Shown piece by piece: positions 13,201-27,700 of a DNA stretch of 64,000 nt. Source of the DNA: Doris montereyensis (lineage: Eukaryota; Mollusca; Gastropoda; Nudibranchia; Dorididae); contig JAXRKP010001286.1 in assembly GCA_037039925.1 (NCBI GenBank), positions 79,321-143,320 on the forward strand, in the 5' to 3' direction. The position numbers and the translations under genes are program-made. The notes under the pieces were generated by a model, which searched no databases, was not told where the DNA came from, and worked only from the letters and a program-made list of their open reading frames with translations. The stretch's first letter is position 1; each line of letters starts with the position of its first letter.

Positions 13201-16200
13201 TCATTAAATGTATAGATTTTAGGAGAAATATATAAAGATGTAAAGGTGAGTAAATCGATAGTGCGGTGAAACAATATACATAAATTTAAAAAAAAAAAAA
13301 AAAAAAGTTTATCAACTTATCATAAATCATTCATTCACCATCCATCAATTTCCATTTCTTAAACATTGTAAGCAAAACGCCATTGTGCTTTCAACGTAGG
13401 TATGGTCAAACTTTCTTTTTATCATCTGTTTCATTTCACACAATCTGCTATAGAAATTGCGATGAAGTTCCTTCAAAGCCATTACAGCCCCTAGAACCAG
13501 AGCTTATCCCAGTTTTTATAGCGTGACCTGGGTCGAGTGGAGAAATGCGTGCTAAGTGTCTTTCCCAAGGAACACAACCTCGGGGTTGGCTGCCAGGATT
13601 CGAACCCAGGACCTCATGATAAGCTCCGGCTATACGGACTGTTAGGGCCTTGAAATTTTTTTGATTTTATGAGATTCGCTGTTTATGTTTAAATTGAAGA
13701 CAGGATGTGATCATTTAACTTTGCCTTTAACAATCTTGTGACTTTAACAATGACTGATGCGATGTTTCTTTTCATTGTCAGAAATGACAAGCCTGAATGC
13801 GCAAGACATCGCCGCCAAATCATGAAACAACTGCCAGACGTGGAAATCCTGGCGGAAGATGAAAGAATAAAGGTATCTTTGACGTTTCCTAGGAATCGTG
13901 TAGAAGACAAATAAAGTGAAAATGTGAAGACAGACTCAAACAGTGAGACAAAGGACCATGTGGGAAGTCACGAATATATGGACATAAAAAAGATGTTAAA
14001 GTAGCACTAGAGACAAGGATGAGACGACAAATACAAAGGAATGAATAGAACAAAGATTTGCACTAACTTACTTAGCCCCGTCGCTCTGGGATGAGCTAGG
14101 CCATTGACGACACCCCACCATCGCACTCTGTTCTGGGCTGCCTGCAAAATTCCTGTCCAGTTGGTTCCCTGCATTCTTATCTGCTCTTCAGTGTCTCTAA
14201 AGATTTTGTTACCAGACAGAATTCAGGATGAGACTTTTCGGTTTAAACCGGATTTCCTTTTTTTTGTTTTTTTTGTGGCTTTTCAGATTTTTGCATTTAG
14301 AAGAAAAAAGAAGGAATTTCTACACTGCAGGTAAAATTACTACCGTATCAGAATAATCAGATGCTAAAGCTGACTATGTATAAAACTGAGATCAACTGGC
14401 AAGAAAGCTTTTGGAATGTATGCCAAATCAAAGGAACACAAACGCTTTTGTGAAGATCAGAAGACTTCATTTATGTTTTGATGTGGTCGTCACTTCCAAA
14501 TTTATTTAGATTTGAATATATAGTTTGATGTGTTTTATTTCAGGCCTCTCTACAGGTCTTTCAATTCATCCCAGTTTATTTGTAGCCACAGTGTAGGCCT
14601 ATGTCTCTTGCTTTTTGGGGAAGATCATAAGAAGATGAACTGTTATTGTTGTTAAATTTTAATAACTCCAAAAAAAGATAATCTGATAGGAAAAATGCCT
14701 TTTGATTTCCCTTGGAACCACACAAAATTTTCCATCAGACCAGAGGCTGTCAACAGAGATGGGAATGACTTTGAAAGAAATGGCCTGCTAGGGAGATAAA
14801 TAATGTAAAGTCAGTGAGCCTGCCCTTGTAAGGAGATTATGGAATATTAATTCATACTTATAAATCAATCTTTAAGCATTGTTTTTCTTTAGTGAAAGGA
14901 TTATGGGTAATGTCTCACCATTCTTTCCACAGGCCTTGATGGAGGAGAGAGAAGACTCTTGGCTCATTCATTTCGTCCAACGGTCTGGAGGATCATGATC
15001 TGGAATTCTGGAACTGTTATTGGAATACAAAAGGTACACACATCCTGGCTGGTAGCATGGCTTATTGTAATATATAGATATATCTTATATATGAGTGTGG
15101 TGAGAATAACTAAACTGCCAACACTGTTATTGGAATACAAGGTACACACATCCTGGCTGGTAGCATGGCTTGTTGTAATATCTAGATATATCTTATATAT
15201 GTGTGGGTGAGATGCGCAAACTGCCAACACTGTTATTGGAATACAAGGTACACACACATCTGGCTGGTAGCATGGCTTGTTGTAATATCTAGATATATCT
15301 TATATATGTGTGGGTGAGATGCGCAAACTGCCACTGTTATTGGAATACAAAATAACTGGCTGGTAGCATGGCTTGTTGTAATATCTAGATATATCTTATT
15401 ATGAGTGGGTTCAAAAAACTGCCATGTCCAAATAATAACTAGAGGAAATCAATTTTGTCTTCCCTTAGTTCTAAATTTGATCAATTTGATGTATAGAGCT
15501 GAATTATAATATGATGTGGTCCAGTTTTAAAACAAAATGATTTCATCATCAGAAGACTTTTCATTCAAAGTCCGATATGGTGAAAAAACTCACAATTTGT
15601 AAAAATGACATAGCATTTCATCCCTCATATATAAAGCTGAAATCTCTTACTATGACTTCTTATAAATCAGGAACCACTGCATCACAACCTCCACATTTCG
15701 CATGCATATTTCAAAAGCCTGCTTTAGATTCCTAGCAAATGAACTATTGGATCAAATCAGTATTTGATTTGATTGGGAAAAAGAGTGTTTGCCTGCGATC
15801 TGCGATCCACAAAACTTGTTATTGTTATCATGACTTATTCCTTCATTTCCTGTCGTTAGATATGCAATGAAAAAGCCTGCCCTAACCTAAGTATGGAATA
15901 CTGTACCGGTACTTGATATCATCCTGTACCTGCTAACCTATTGTGTAGTTCATTGTTGAAAAAACAAAGAAAATGATAAAAGTGTAATAGTGTAATCATA
16001 ATCATCATTGTCTACGGGCATGTGTGTATATATATATGTGTCTCTAACTTTGACCGCTTAGAACTCGGGAACCACTGCACCTACAACCTCCATAACTTGC
16101 ATGTAGATTTCAAATTAAAAAAAACTTTTTTAGTGTACTGTTACTAGATCTAATTTCTAGATTTCAGGATAATAGAAAACTGATTCGATTCAATTAATCG

Positions 16201-16850
16201 TACTTGATATCACCCGTACCTGATACAGTTGTGTCTGACTTTACCGCAGTCAAGTTCGAGAGACCCAGCTTTAGATAGAAGGAAGAGAACTCATAATCCA
16301 CCGTTGTCTCCGAGCATGCTTGTTATATATAAAAGTTCTGAGTTGATTGTTGTTTGTGTGTCAAAGGCTCAGTTGCTAGGCTACTTAGAGTACTGGGTAC
16401 CATATTTTGCATATTTTGCATGTGGATTCAAAGGACAAACTAATAAAGACAGAACAGAGCTGAATTATAATATGATGTGGTCATAGTAAGAGACTTCAGC
16501 TTTATATATGAGGGAATGAGGTGCTATGTCATTTCTACATATTGTGAGTTTTGTCACCATATCGAACTTTGAATGAAAAGTCTTCTGATGATAAAATCAT
16601 TTTGTTTAAAAAACTGACCACACCATATTATAATTTAGCTCTAATATGTCTGTTTGTTCTGTCTTTATTAGTGGAGTTGTCACTTATTGTCATATTTCGC
16701 CTTTGACTTCACTCCACTGTGGCTCCTTCTGTATTATGTAGATTCTAAATGATTCCAAAATTATTTAAAGTTAAGGAATTTTTTTACAAATGTTTCATTC
16801 ATGAAAATTAGTTTTTAAATCTACTATTACTACTACTACTACTACTACTG

Positions 16851-16886
<36 letters not shown>

Positions 16887-17043
16887 TTACTATTACTACT
16901 ACTGCTACTACTGCTGCTACTACTACTACCACCACCACCACCACCACCACCACCACCACCACCACCCACTGCTACCACCATTACCACTACTACTACTACT
17001 ACCACACCACCACCACCCACTACTACCACCATTACCACCACTA

Positions 17044-17091
<48 letters not shown>

Positions 17092-17249
17092 TTACTACTA
17101 CCACTACTACCACTACTACCCACTACTACTACTACTACCACTACCACTACTACTACTACTACTACTACTGCTACTACTACTACTACTACTGCTACTACTA
17201 CTACTGCTACTACTACTACTACTGCTACTACTACTACTACCACTACTAC

Positions 17250-17318
<69 letters not shown>

Positions 17319-17327
17319 GTACTACCA

Positions 17328-17358
<31 letters not shown>

Positions 17359-17759
17359 CACTACTACCCACCACTACCCACTACTACTACTACTACCACC
17401 ACCACCACCACCACCACCACCACCACCACCACCACCACCACCACCACCACTACTACTACTACTGCTACTACTACTACTACCACTACTACTAAAAGTTTAA
17501 CTTTTGTCTGCACTGTTTCAGGTTGGAAGAGTGGACTGTTCACAGATGCATTGGTGTGTCAGCAGTTACACGTGTTCAAATACCCGTCATTTGCCATACT
17601 AAAAGCGAGAGGGGGCATGGAGATGTATTATGGAGGTACAGACTTAACGTTTTTATAACATTTCATGGGTACAAAATGGTTCTCTGTCATTGCGACTAAA
17701 GATAAAAAATGTCTGTTATGCTTTGAATATTTCTGATTGGAATTTCACATAGTTGTTAA

Positions 17760-17807
<48 letters not shown>

Positions 17808-20800
17808 CTTTATTGTCCATCAACTGGCAATGCTTCGTTTTGGTTTTACACAGCTCAGTATTGTCTGATATCAGGGGAATGATTGAAAAAACCATGCGTC
17901 GCCGTTAAATAGCGACACATAGATTAGAATCGTATTAAGATCACCATCATCTTACACATGAAGCATAGAGCCTACCTTACAAAATGCTATGAAAAGGATA
18001 TATGTATAAATCAATCACCATTATACAATCACCATCATCATCATGAACTCGGTAGACCAGACATATAGGTTTCGGCCTCTCAACCAAAAGGTAGTGGGTT
18101 CCAAAATCTACACCCCCCCGTCCAGGTAGGTGGATCGACACCTAGTCCCATCGGAGACGGACGATAAAAAAGGAAGTCCCATGTGCAGATCAGAACACTC
18201 ATTAAAGATCCCTTGGCTTATCAGGGCAGTCTAGGCAAAATTGAAAACCCTACCAAAAAACCCCGAGATCACCTTAGTTGTGGATGTGATTATATCAAAT
18301 CAGATCAAATTAAAAACCATTATACAATCACCATCATCACAACGATGTATCATCTCTGAGACAGATGGTGGCCTCTGTGACAGTTGGTGGTCTCTGAGAC
18401 AGATGGTGGTCTTTGAGATAGATGGTGAGCTCTGAGACAGATGGTGGGCTTTGTGACAACTGGTGGGCTGTGAGACAGATGGTGGGCTCTGTGACAACTG
18501 GTTGGCTGTGAGACAGATGGTGGGCTCTGTGACAGTTGGTGGTCTCTGAGACAGATGGTGGTCTTTGAGATAGATGGTGAGCTCTGAGACAGATGGTGGG
18601 CTTTGTGACAACTGGTGGGCTGTGAGACAGATGGTGGGCTCTGAGACAGATGGTGGGCTCTGAGACAGATGGTGGGCTCTGAGGCAGCTGGTGGTCTCTG
18701 TGACAGCTGGTGGTCTCTGTGACAGCTGGTGGTCTCTGAGATCGATGGTGGCCTCTATGACAGCTGGTGGTTTCTGAGACAGATGTTGGCCTCTGTGACA
18801 GCTGGTGGTCTCTGAGACAGATGGTGGGCTCTGAGACAGCTGGTGACCTCTGAGATAGATGGTGGCCTCTGAGACAGATGGTGGTCTAGAGGGTCAAATG
18901 ACTGCATCTCAACCACAAAGTTGTTGGCTTACGCAAAGTCAAGTTTCAAAATGATTTAAACCATGATTTGCTGACCAATGTTTCCTCTTGTCTACACAGG
19001 GAGGACGAATGCCCATGACATTGCAGCGTTTGTTCAAGACAGCGCTGACGTTCCGATGGAGAACCTGAGCCCCAAAGATTTCCCACACAGAGTGGTGCTA
19101 AGCAATGATCCATGGTTTATCGACTTCTTTGCACCAGTGAGTCCTTCAGTCTTTTGTTGAATTTTTTAATATTTCTGTTTTATTTGGTTGATATCTTTTT
19201 ACTATGGTGTGTGTTTTTTTTCTTTTTTAGTTTTGTTTTTTTGTTTCTTAGAACGTTTTTATACATCAGATTCTATTAAAGACATAAAATTCCTTTAAAG
19301 GCTAGAGGCGGTGGAATCAAGGTTTATCTCAGTTTCTGAGGAGATCAACGGCAAGAAAACCTCAGGAAGTCAAAGGAAAACATTGTTGATTGATAATGTG
19401 AAAGAATACATTAGTGCAAAATTGCAAAACTGTGAAAGTGAAGCAAGCAAGTGAAACTGGATCCTCCTCCTCCTCTCTCCACTCCCACCCTCACCCTTGT
19501 GGACAGATTACTGAGTGATCTTTCTCGATTTTCCCTTCCTAGTTGCACCCCAGGTACTCAATCACATTTTGATTGGAGTAGGCAAGGACACATTGAAACA
19601 TCTTAATTCCTGAGAACACAATAATGGGCATAGATTTAGATTTTAGATTTGAATCAGCAATCTCATTTTGGCAAGCATGACTGCCTATCACTGGGACAAC
19701 AATGTGACACAGCTTTTATTTTATGAATTTTTTCTTCAAGTTCCTTCAAGGTTGTTATGGCCCTTAGAGCCGGAGCTTATCCCGGTTTCAATAGCGCGAG
19801 CGGAACGGGTGATAATAATCACCTTCTGGTCAGGACTCTAGTGTGACGCAGGTTTTTTTACTCCCAAGCTAGTACTTGTACCCATTTGCACCTGGGTTGA
19901 GTGGGGAAAGTGCGTGTTAAGTGTCACAAAGTTTGACCTGGCTATGCTACGATTCAAACCAGGAACCTCTTGATTCCCAGTAGACGCCACTGCATGTGAC
20001 TTCTACAAAGAAAACTCAATCAAAGGGAGGGCGTGACACAATCGGAAGTGTTGTGAGATTGTAGTCATGACGACGCTGCTTTAAAATCCGGACTGACTTG
20101 TGCAGATTTTTTTCGCAGTGTTGTTCTCTTAGGAAATGTTCTTCACTATGCTTTTCTCATTTGAGGTGTCAATGATTTCCCAAGTAAAGACAGGAAGAAT
20201 CTTCTCAGCATGTTAATTTAAAGTGCCTAACAGAACACTGTACTGTATGCTTCCCAAGGAGTTGAGAATGACTTTGAATGAAGTGGCATGCTTGGGGAGG
20301 AATGATGTAACATCATTGAACCTGCACTTATACAGAAATACGGATTTTAAGCCCATCTTTTATCTATATCTTTTATCATCGGCTCATAAGATTCCATGTA
20401 GATGATTGCAATCATTCTAAAGAATTTGTCCGTCAAAACTGAAACTTTTTTCCTTCTTTTCCGTTGCAGTGGTGTCCCCCGTGTATGCGACTGTTGCCTG
20501 AGTTTAAGAAGGCGGCCAAGTCATACGGCTCTAAGGTTAATTTTGGTACCGTGGATTGTACCGTCCATGGTGGTCTGTGCAATACTGTGAGTTGATTGGA
20601 TTTTGATTTGATTTGATTGGATTTTGATTTGATTTGATTTGATTGGATTTTGATTTGATTTGATTTGATTTGACCCACATCCGCTACTAAGGTGACCTTG
20701 GAGGTTTTTCTAGGAATTTCAATGTTGCCTGCGCTGCCATGTAAACAGCCAAGGGATCTTCAACGTGCTCAGAGTGCTGTGATCTGCTCATGGGACCTCC

Positions 20801-23800
20801 CTTTTTCGGCCGTCTCAATATGACTCGGTGTTGATTCATTTGCAGTGGGGGGACTAGGTCCACCAACCTGGACCGGAGGGGGCTTACTCGCAAAATAAAA
20901 ATTCAAGAAATTTTTTAGCCTGTCAGGCAGGAATCCACGACCTTTTAGTTTTTAGAGGCCGACACCTTCTGGTAGACCCAACCCAATTAAGGGTAACACA
21001 ATAAGACACTAAAAAATTATGATTTTGCCATCATCCATAGAATTATTAAGCCCATTACTATCGTCTTCATCATTTGATTCTAAGTAGAATTTGCATGTAT
21101 CACGTGTTGTGTAATGGACCTATTCTTCTGTGTTCTCTTTGAGTAGGGTTTTTGTTGTAGTTTTTTCCACTCACATATTGACACTTCTCTTCCATCTAAC
21201 CTTATGCACTGTGACAACGAAGGCTAAGTACACGATTGAAAAAAAGAAAGAAAGAGAAGAAAACCCATTCAGTGTTATATAATATAATGATAATGATGAC
21301 AAATGCAAATTTTATTTTGACTGTCTTTTCCAGTACAACATCCATTCCTACCCCACCACCATCTTCTACAACAACAGCGTTCCTCACCAGTACCACGGCC
21401 ACCACAGTGCCCATCACATTGTGGAGTTTATTGAGGTGAGAGAGAAAATCGTATTGTAGGTGTCGTGGTTAAGAATCAATATGACTTGACTTACTTGACT
21501 TATGTGGAGTGAGTGACCAGGCTGGGTGTTGGTATATTTTGTGTAGTTTTGTCAGCCATGATTGTGTGTTGTTGGCAATGATGTCAGTATTCTTCTTGTG
21601 TATTTCTGTCCCTCACTAAAGTACCCTAAGGTGAAGGCCTATATAAATGCAGCAGTTCCTATCTTAAGTTTTAATCGTGTGTTGACTATTTCTTGCAGAT
21701 TTCTTGGTGCCTTTACTTCTTATTAACATGGGGTGGTGTGCCATTGCATTACAAATGGCATTGTTTTATTATTTTGATTTTGGCCTTACTTGGGGCATTG
21801 TGTTGGTGACTGAGTGGTCAGGCTGCTGGACCAGGGATCATTCATCAGGTTCTACATTTGAATCCTAGCAAAGATTCTTTCGAAATTGTCTTCTTTGGGA
21901 GAAAGACTAAACACGCACTTTCCCAGCATAGGTACAACCCAGTTGTGAATGGGTACAAACAGACAAGCTCTAGTTTGGGAAGTAATAAACCTGCGCCAGA
22001 CTAGCGTCCTATCCAGGAAGTAATTATTCTTATTCTTATTACCTGTTCCCTTCAACAGGATAAGCTAGTGGGCCTTGAAGGAACTTTAACCTGTTCCACT
22101 TCAACAGGATAAGCTAGTGGGCCTTGAAAGGAACTTTAACCTGTTCCGCTTCCAACAGGATAAGCTAGTGGGCCTTGAAGGAACTTTAACCTGTTCCGCT
22201 TCAATAGGATAAGCTTAGTGGGCCTTGAAGGAACTTTAACCTGTTCCTTCAATAGGATAAGCTAGTGGGCCTTGAAGGAACTTTAACCTGTTCCACTTCA
22301 ACAGGATAAGCTAGTGGGCCTTGAAGGAACCTTAACCTGTTCCACTCCAACAGGATAAGCTAGTGGGCCTTGAAGGAACTTGAACCTGTTCCACTCAACA
22401 GGATAAGCTAGTGGGCCTTGAAGGAACTTTAACCTGTTCCACTTCAACAGGATAAGCTAGTGGGCCTTGAAGGAACAGTGCAAACCATGTAAGTAAAATT
22501 TTGAATGTTTTGTGAAAATCAAAGAAAAAGACGCTGTGCATTTTAATCTATTTTCACAGACATTTACGGTTTGCAAGTGTCAAAAACTAGACCCAATACT
22601 GATACACAGATTGCTCATATGGTTATTAGACAGGTTTCTATTGGTTCTTGTGCAACGGAATCCTAACTAGACGAAGCTTAGGGGCTTCCCAATGTTAAAA
22701 AAGCAAAAGAAAAAAGGTGTTACTGATTTTAGACTCCCATGGTTTGCGACTTTGACATGACAGGCGTAGACACAGTTTGTGTGAAATTGAAACTTTTAAA
22801 TTTTCCTCACAGGACACTATAAGTCCTCCCGTCATGTCTCTCGACCTCGATTCGTTTGAGAAAAACGTGTTTATGAAGAAGAAAGAGGGCGTCTGGCTGG
22901 TGGATTTCTTTGCCCCGTGGTGCGGCCCTTGTCAGCAACTGGCCCCCGAATGGAGGAAGCTTGCCAAGGTTGGTTCCTACCGTGCATTTTTGATACTGAT
23001 GAAAGGGAGAGAAAGAGAGAGAGTAGAGGGAGAAGGAGAGAGACAGAGAGACAGAGAGAGAGATTGAGGTAGGGGGAAAGGGGACAGACAGACAGGCATG
23101 ATTGATAATACTCATGTCATGGTGAAAGTATCATCAGTACAGTGGTGAGTTGGTAATCACGACAATACTGTTCAAAATCTTGGCTGGGCCTAGTTTTTAA
23201 AATTTTGTTGTTGTTGTACTGTTAGGAATGATGCAGTACTCGCTGGATAAAGCATGCTCTTCGGGCGCTGAGGAGAAAATCGCCCGTTTATGCGTACCTT
23301 GTGCTTATGCAAAACCCCTGGGAGATAACTCTTGAAAGGTAAAAGATACCAAGGATTATAATCGATTACGTCCCTTGATTATCACTCATTAGCGTGATAA
23401 GTGTAGAATACATTGGTGGGTAAACGTAATATACTGATTGCTTGTTCACTTTTGTTTTTGTTTCTTGTTTGTTTGGACGTCATTACACACTTTCACACTT
23501 TTATTTTTTTAGTAAAAACTTTGGTCAACAGAGTAAGGCATGTGTTTATGCAGAGTTTGCCTTTATGAAGTGCGCGTTTATTCAGCGACTTCAGACTGCT
23601 TTCCTCTCTTGACCCGGTGTGAATGAGCAAAGAAAGATGTTGCCAGGGTGTTCGTAGAAGCCCCTAACACTAGGCAACTGTACTGAATGCCCCTCAGGGA
23701 GTTGAGAAAGACGTTTGAATGAAATAACCTGCTTGGGAATAAATAATATAAAGTCATTGGGTCTGCATTTATGCAACAATACAGACTATAGATCCATCAT

Positions 23801-24699
23801 TATCTTACTGTCTTTTAAAAAAATCTTTCATCCTTTTGTATTACAATTATTGACCCGTTAGTATGATTCATATTATTTCTTTCATCAAAGGGTGGGGATG
23901 GTCATGAAATTTTTACTTTTTCTCCATCTAAAGTTTACAACAATTTGTTGGTTTGAATTTTGAAAATTGGGCTTTGCCAGCAATAAATGCCACTATTTCA
24001 AGCTAATCGTTTGTTTCCTTTCAGCAATCAAGCAATTTGTTGGTTTGAATTTGTATGTCAGCAATCAAGCTTATGCCATCGTTTGTTTCCTAAGCAATCA
24101 AGCTTATGCCATCGTTTGTTTCCTATGTCAGCAATCATGCCATCGTTTGTTTCCTATGTCAGCAATGCTTATGCCATCGTTTGTTCAGCAATCCTTATAT
24201 CGTTTGTTTCTATGTCAGCAATCAATGCCATCGTTTGTTTCCTATGTCAGCAATCAAGCTTATTCGTTTTTCCTATGTCAGCAATCAAGCTTATGCCATC
24301 GTTTGTTTCCTATTGCAATTTCGTTTGTTTTCCTCTGCCAGATGTTTAAAGATAAAGCCAATGTTCACGTTGCTCAAGTGGATTGCACAGTGAATCAAAA
24401 ACTGTGCCAGGCACAGTCAGTACACTCGTACCCAACCATGCGCCTCTACCCAGCCGGAAACACTAGAACCAACCAGTTTGTGTGAGTTGCATGCATAGCA
24501 TATTTTGTTACCTTTTCTTCCATTTTATGGCTTCATTTCATATTTCACATTAACCACTTAGAGCCCTGAACCCCAGACCGTTCCCTGATTCCCCTTCCTG
24601 GGCCTTCTGAGTGCATTAAAAAAAAAAAAATAAGGGTGGGGTATTACTGAGAAATCTGACAAAATCTATAGGCCTGGAGTCTGCCGTTATCATTATCAA

Positions 24700-24731
<32 letters not shown>

Positions 24732-27700
24732 ATCAAATCAAGATGCAAATCCTCTGAATTTCTGTCTATCTGTGCTATTTTTCCTGCCTCTGTTATTGCA
24801 AATAATTTTCCTCTATCATTGTCCCATCTAATACATTCTCTATCATTGTCCCATCACCTCTGAATTTCATTGTCTATCTGTGCTATTTTTCCTGCCTCTG
24901 TTATTGTTTTCCAAATAATTTTCCTCTATCATTGTCCCATCTAATACATTCTCTATCATTGTCCCATCTAATACATTCTCTATCATTGTCCCATCTAATA
25001 CATTTCTATCATTGTCCCATCTAATATATTCTCTATCATTGTCCCATCTAATATATTCTCTATCATTGTCCATCATTCTCTATCATTGTCCCATCTAATA
25101 CATTCTCTATCATTGTCCATTCTCATCTATTGTCCCATCTACATTCTCTATCATTGTCCCATCTATCATCCCATCATTCTCTATCATTGTCCCATCTAAT
25201 ACATACATTGTCCCATCTAATACATTCTCTATCATTGTCCCATCTAATACATTCTCTATCATTTGTCCCATCTAATACATTCTCTATCATTGTCCCACTA
25301 ATATATTCTCTATCATTGTCCCATCTAATATATTCTCTATCATTGTCCCATCTATACATCTCTATCATTGTCCCATCTAATATATTCTCTATCATTGTCC
25401 CATCTAATATATTCTCTATCATTTGTCCCATCTAATATATTCTCTATCATTGTCCCATCTCTTATATTCTCTATCATTGTCCCATCTAATACATTCTCTA
25501 TCATTGTCCCATCTAATATATTCTCTATCATTGTCCCATCTAATACATTCTCTATCATTGTCCCATCTAATACATTCTCTATCATTGTCCCATCTAATAT
25601 GTTCTCTATCATTGTCCCATCTAATACATTCTCTATCATTGTCCCATCTAATACATTCTCTATCATTGTCCCATCTAATACTTTCTCTATCATTGTCCCA
25701 TCTAATACATTCTCTATCATTGTCCCATCTAATACATTCTCTATCATTGTCCCATCTAATACATTCTCTATCATTGTCCCATCTAATACTTTCTCTATCA
25801 TTGTCCCATCTAATACTTGCTTTATCATTGTCCCATCTAATACTTGCTCAATCATTCTCCCATCTTCTCCATGGCTTCCCTCTATTTCTTTTCCCACTCA
25901 TTATTTTAGTATCCAAAATTTCAAAGAGGAAAGAAACGTAGCTGCCTCTTGGTGCTACACAAAAAGACAAAAGAACCTTGTCGTTCATGGCAGCCGGATG
26001 TGCTGATGGCACAGGAATGGAATAATTTCTTGGTCTAAACAGGGGATTCAGAAAGAAATGAAAATAAATCAACAAGTTGGGAATGTAAATTTATGCTGTA
26101 AACATTTTTCTTTTAAATGCCCTTTGGTCATCTGATCTTATTTTTCGTTGTTTTTAAAATTGACAGACATTACAACGGCTGGCACAGAGATGCACCTTCT
26201 TTGCGATCTTGGGTCTTTGATCATCTGCCGAGCAAAGTGGTCGTCTTAACTTCCCAGACTTTTGCCAGCAAAGTTCTTGATGCCTCAGATCCGTGGGTTG
26301 TGGAATTCTACACTCCGTGGTGCGGCCATTGTCAAGTCTTCAAACCGCAATTCGAAATTGTGGCAGAGGTGGTTCCGTTTTGGTTTGTTTTTAAAAAAAT
26401 GGTAACAATGCTTATTCCTGGTGATGTTATCAAGCTTAAATTTCTTGGTCTGAGGATTCAGTGATGTGAATTCAAGGTTTCGGTCTCTCAACCTTTCCAA
26501 AGGTCATGGGATTGTGCCTCGAAGATTGGAAAATTTTCTTCATTTTTTTCGAGTAAACACCATGAGACCTGTAGCTTCCTCCAAGCACCTGTAGGGCATC
26601 GGGAAAAAGATCAAAGATGAAAATGCATTTATAGCCGACTGAAATGGACTCACAGCCATCTGTGGGTGCCAGAGAGCCTGCATTGCTGTGTGCAATGACA
26701 AAAGGCATTAGACAGTCATGCCTAGTTTTGCGAATTTCCAGAAGCTTTTACGAAAAATGATGCAGATTACGGGAGTACGAAACCATGATAAAATTTATGT
26801 ATTTTTAAGAGTTTAAATTCTAGAAGGAAAAAAATTTGAATGTTTTCCTCTTTTTTTAAGCTGTGACCTGATTGGTTCCGTCAGTCAGAGAGACTCCATT
26901 ATTTTTCTGTGACCTGATTGGTTCCGTCAGTCAGAGAGACTCGGGACTTGTTTGCATCATTATTTTTCTATACCAAATTCTGGTCTTCCCGATTTTTTCT
27001 ATTTTTCTACCAAATTCTGGTCTTCCCGATTTTTCTATACCAAATTCTGGTCTTCCCGATTTTTCTATACCAAATTCTAGTCGTCCCGATTTTTCTATAC
27101 CAAATTCTGGTCTTCCCGATTTTTCTATACCAAATTCTGGTCTTCCCGATTTTCTATACCAAATTCTGGTCTTCCCGATTTTTCTATACCAAATTCTGGT
27201 CTTCCTGATTTTTCTATACAAAGATTGTTACTAATTTTTCATTTCAAGTTTGGAAGAAACAGAGAGTTTTCACTCAATTTTGACTTTGAAAGTAGTCAGT
27301 CATGTGATTAGACAGTTTTGGAGGTAAATTTTTGTTTTTCTTTTTTGTTACTTACTTAGAAAGTTGTATCCACCGTAGGAATACAATGCATTTGATAAAA
27401 GAATTGAAATTATATGACAAAACACATTACTCATTTTAATTTCATTGAATGAATGACTCATACCTGTAGAGATTTCCACAGTAACACAGGGCCTCAGCAA
27501 CACACCTCCATCTGGCTCCATTGTGGGAAGCCCTCCCTCAGTTCTGGTCACGTCAATCTAGATGTTTGACTTTCGTTCCCATACTTTAGCTCTGTGTTTG
27601 TTGAGTCGACCGACTTTGCTCTTTCCCTGCATTATAATTTCATTATCACAAAAAAAACCGATATACAGAATAAAATCTTTAAAGACATCAAATATGTGGT

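Noticed and set aside
13782..13872. Open frame NDKPECARHRRQ at the start of this exon
   Set aside because: The frame EMTSLNAQDIAAK aligns with the family (SLDAKEIYLEVI); the other is open by chance and does not align.
16808..17361. Poly-Val/Ser/Gly frames on the minus strand
   Set aside because: Translation of the CTA/CCA tract in a DNAJC10 intron.
24867..26006. Long open frames on both strands (up to about 210 codons)
   Set aside because: A 27-bp unit keeps any stop-free frame open; the peptide is the repeat unit translated.
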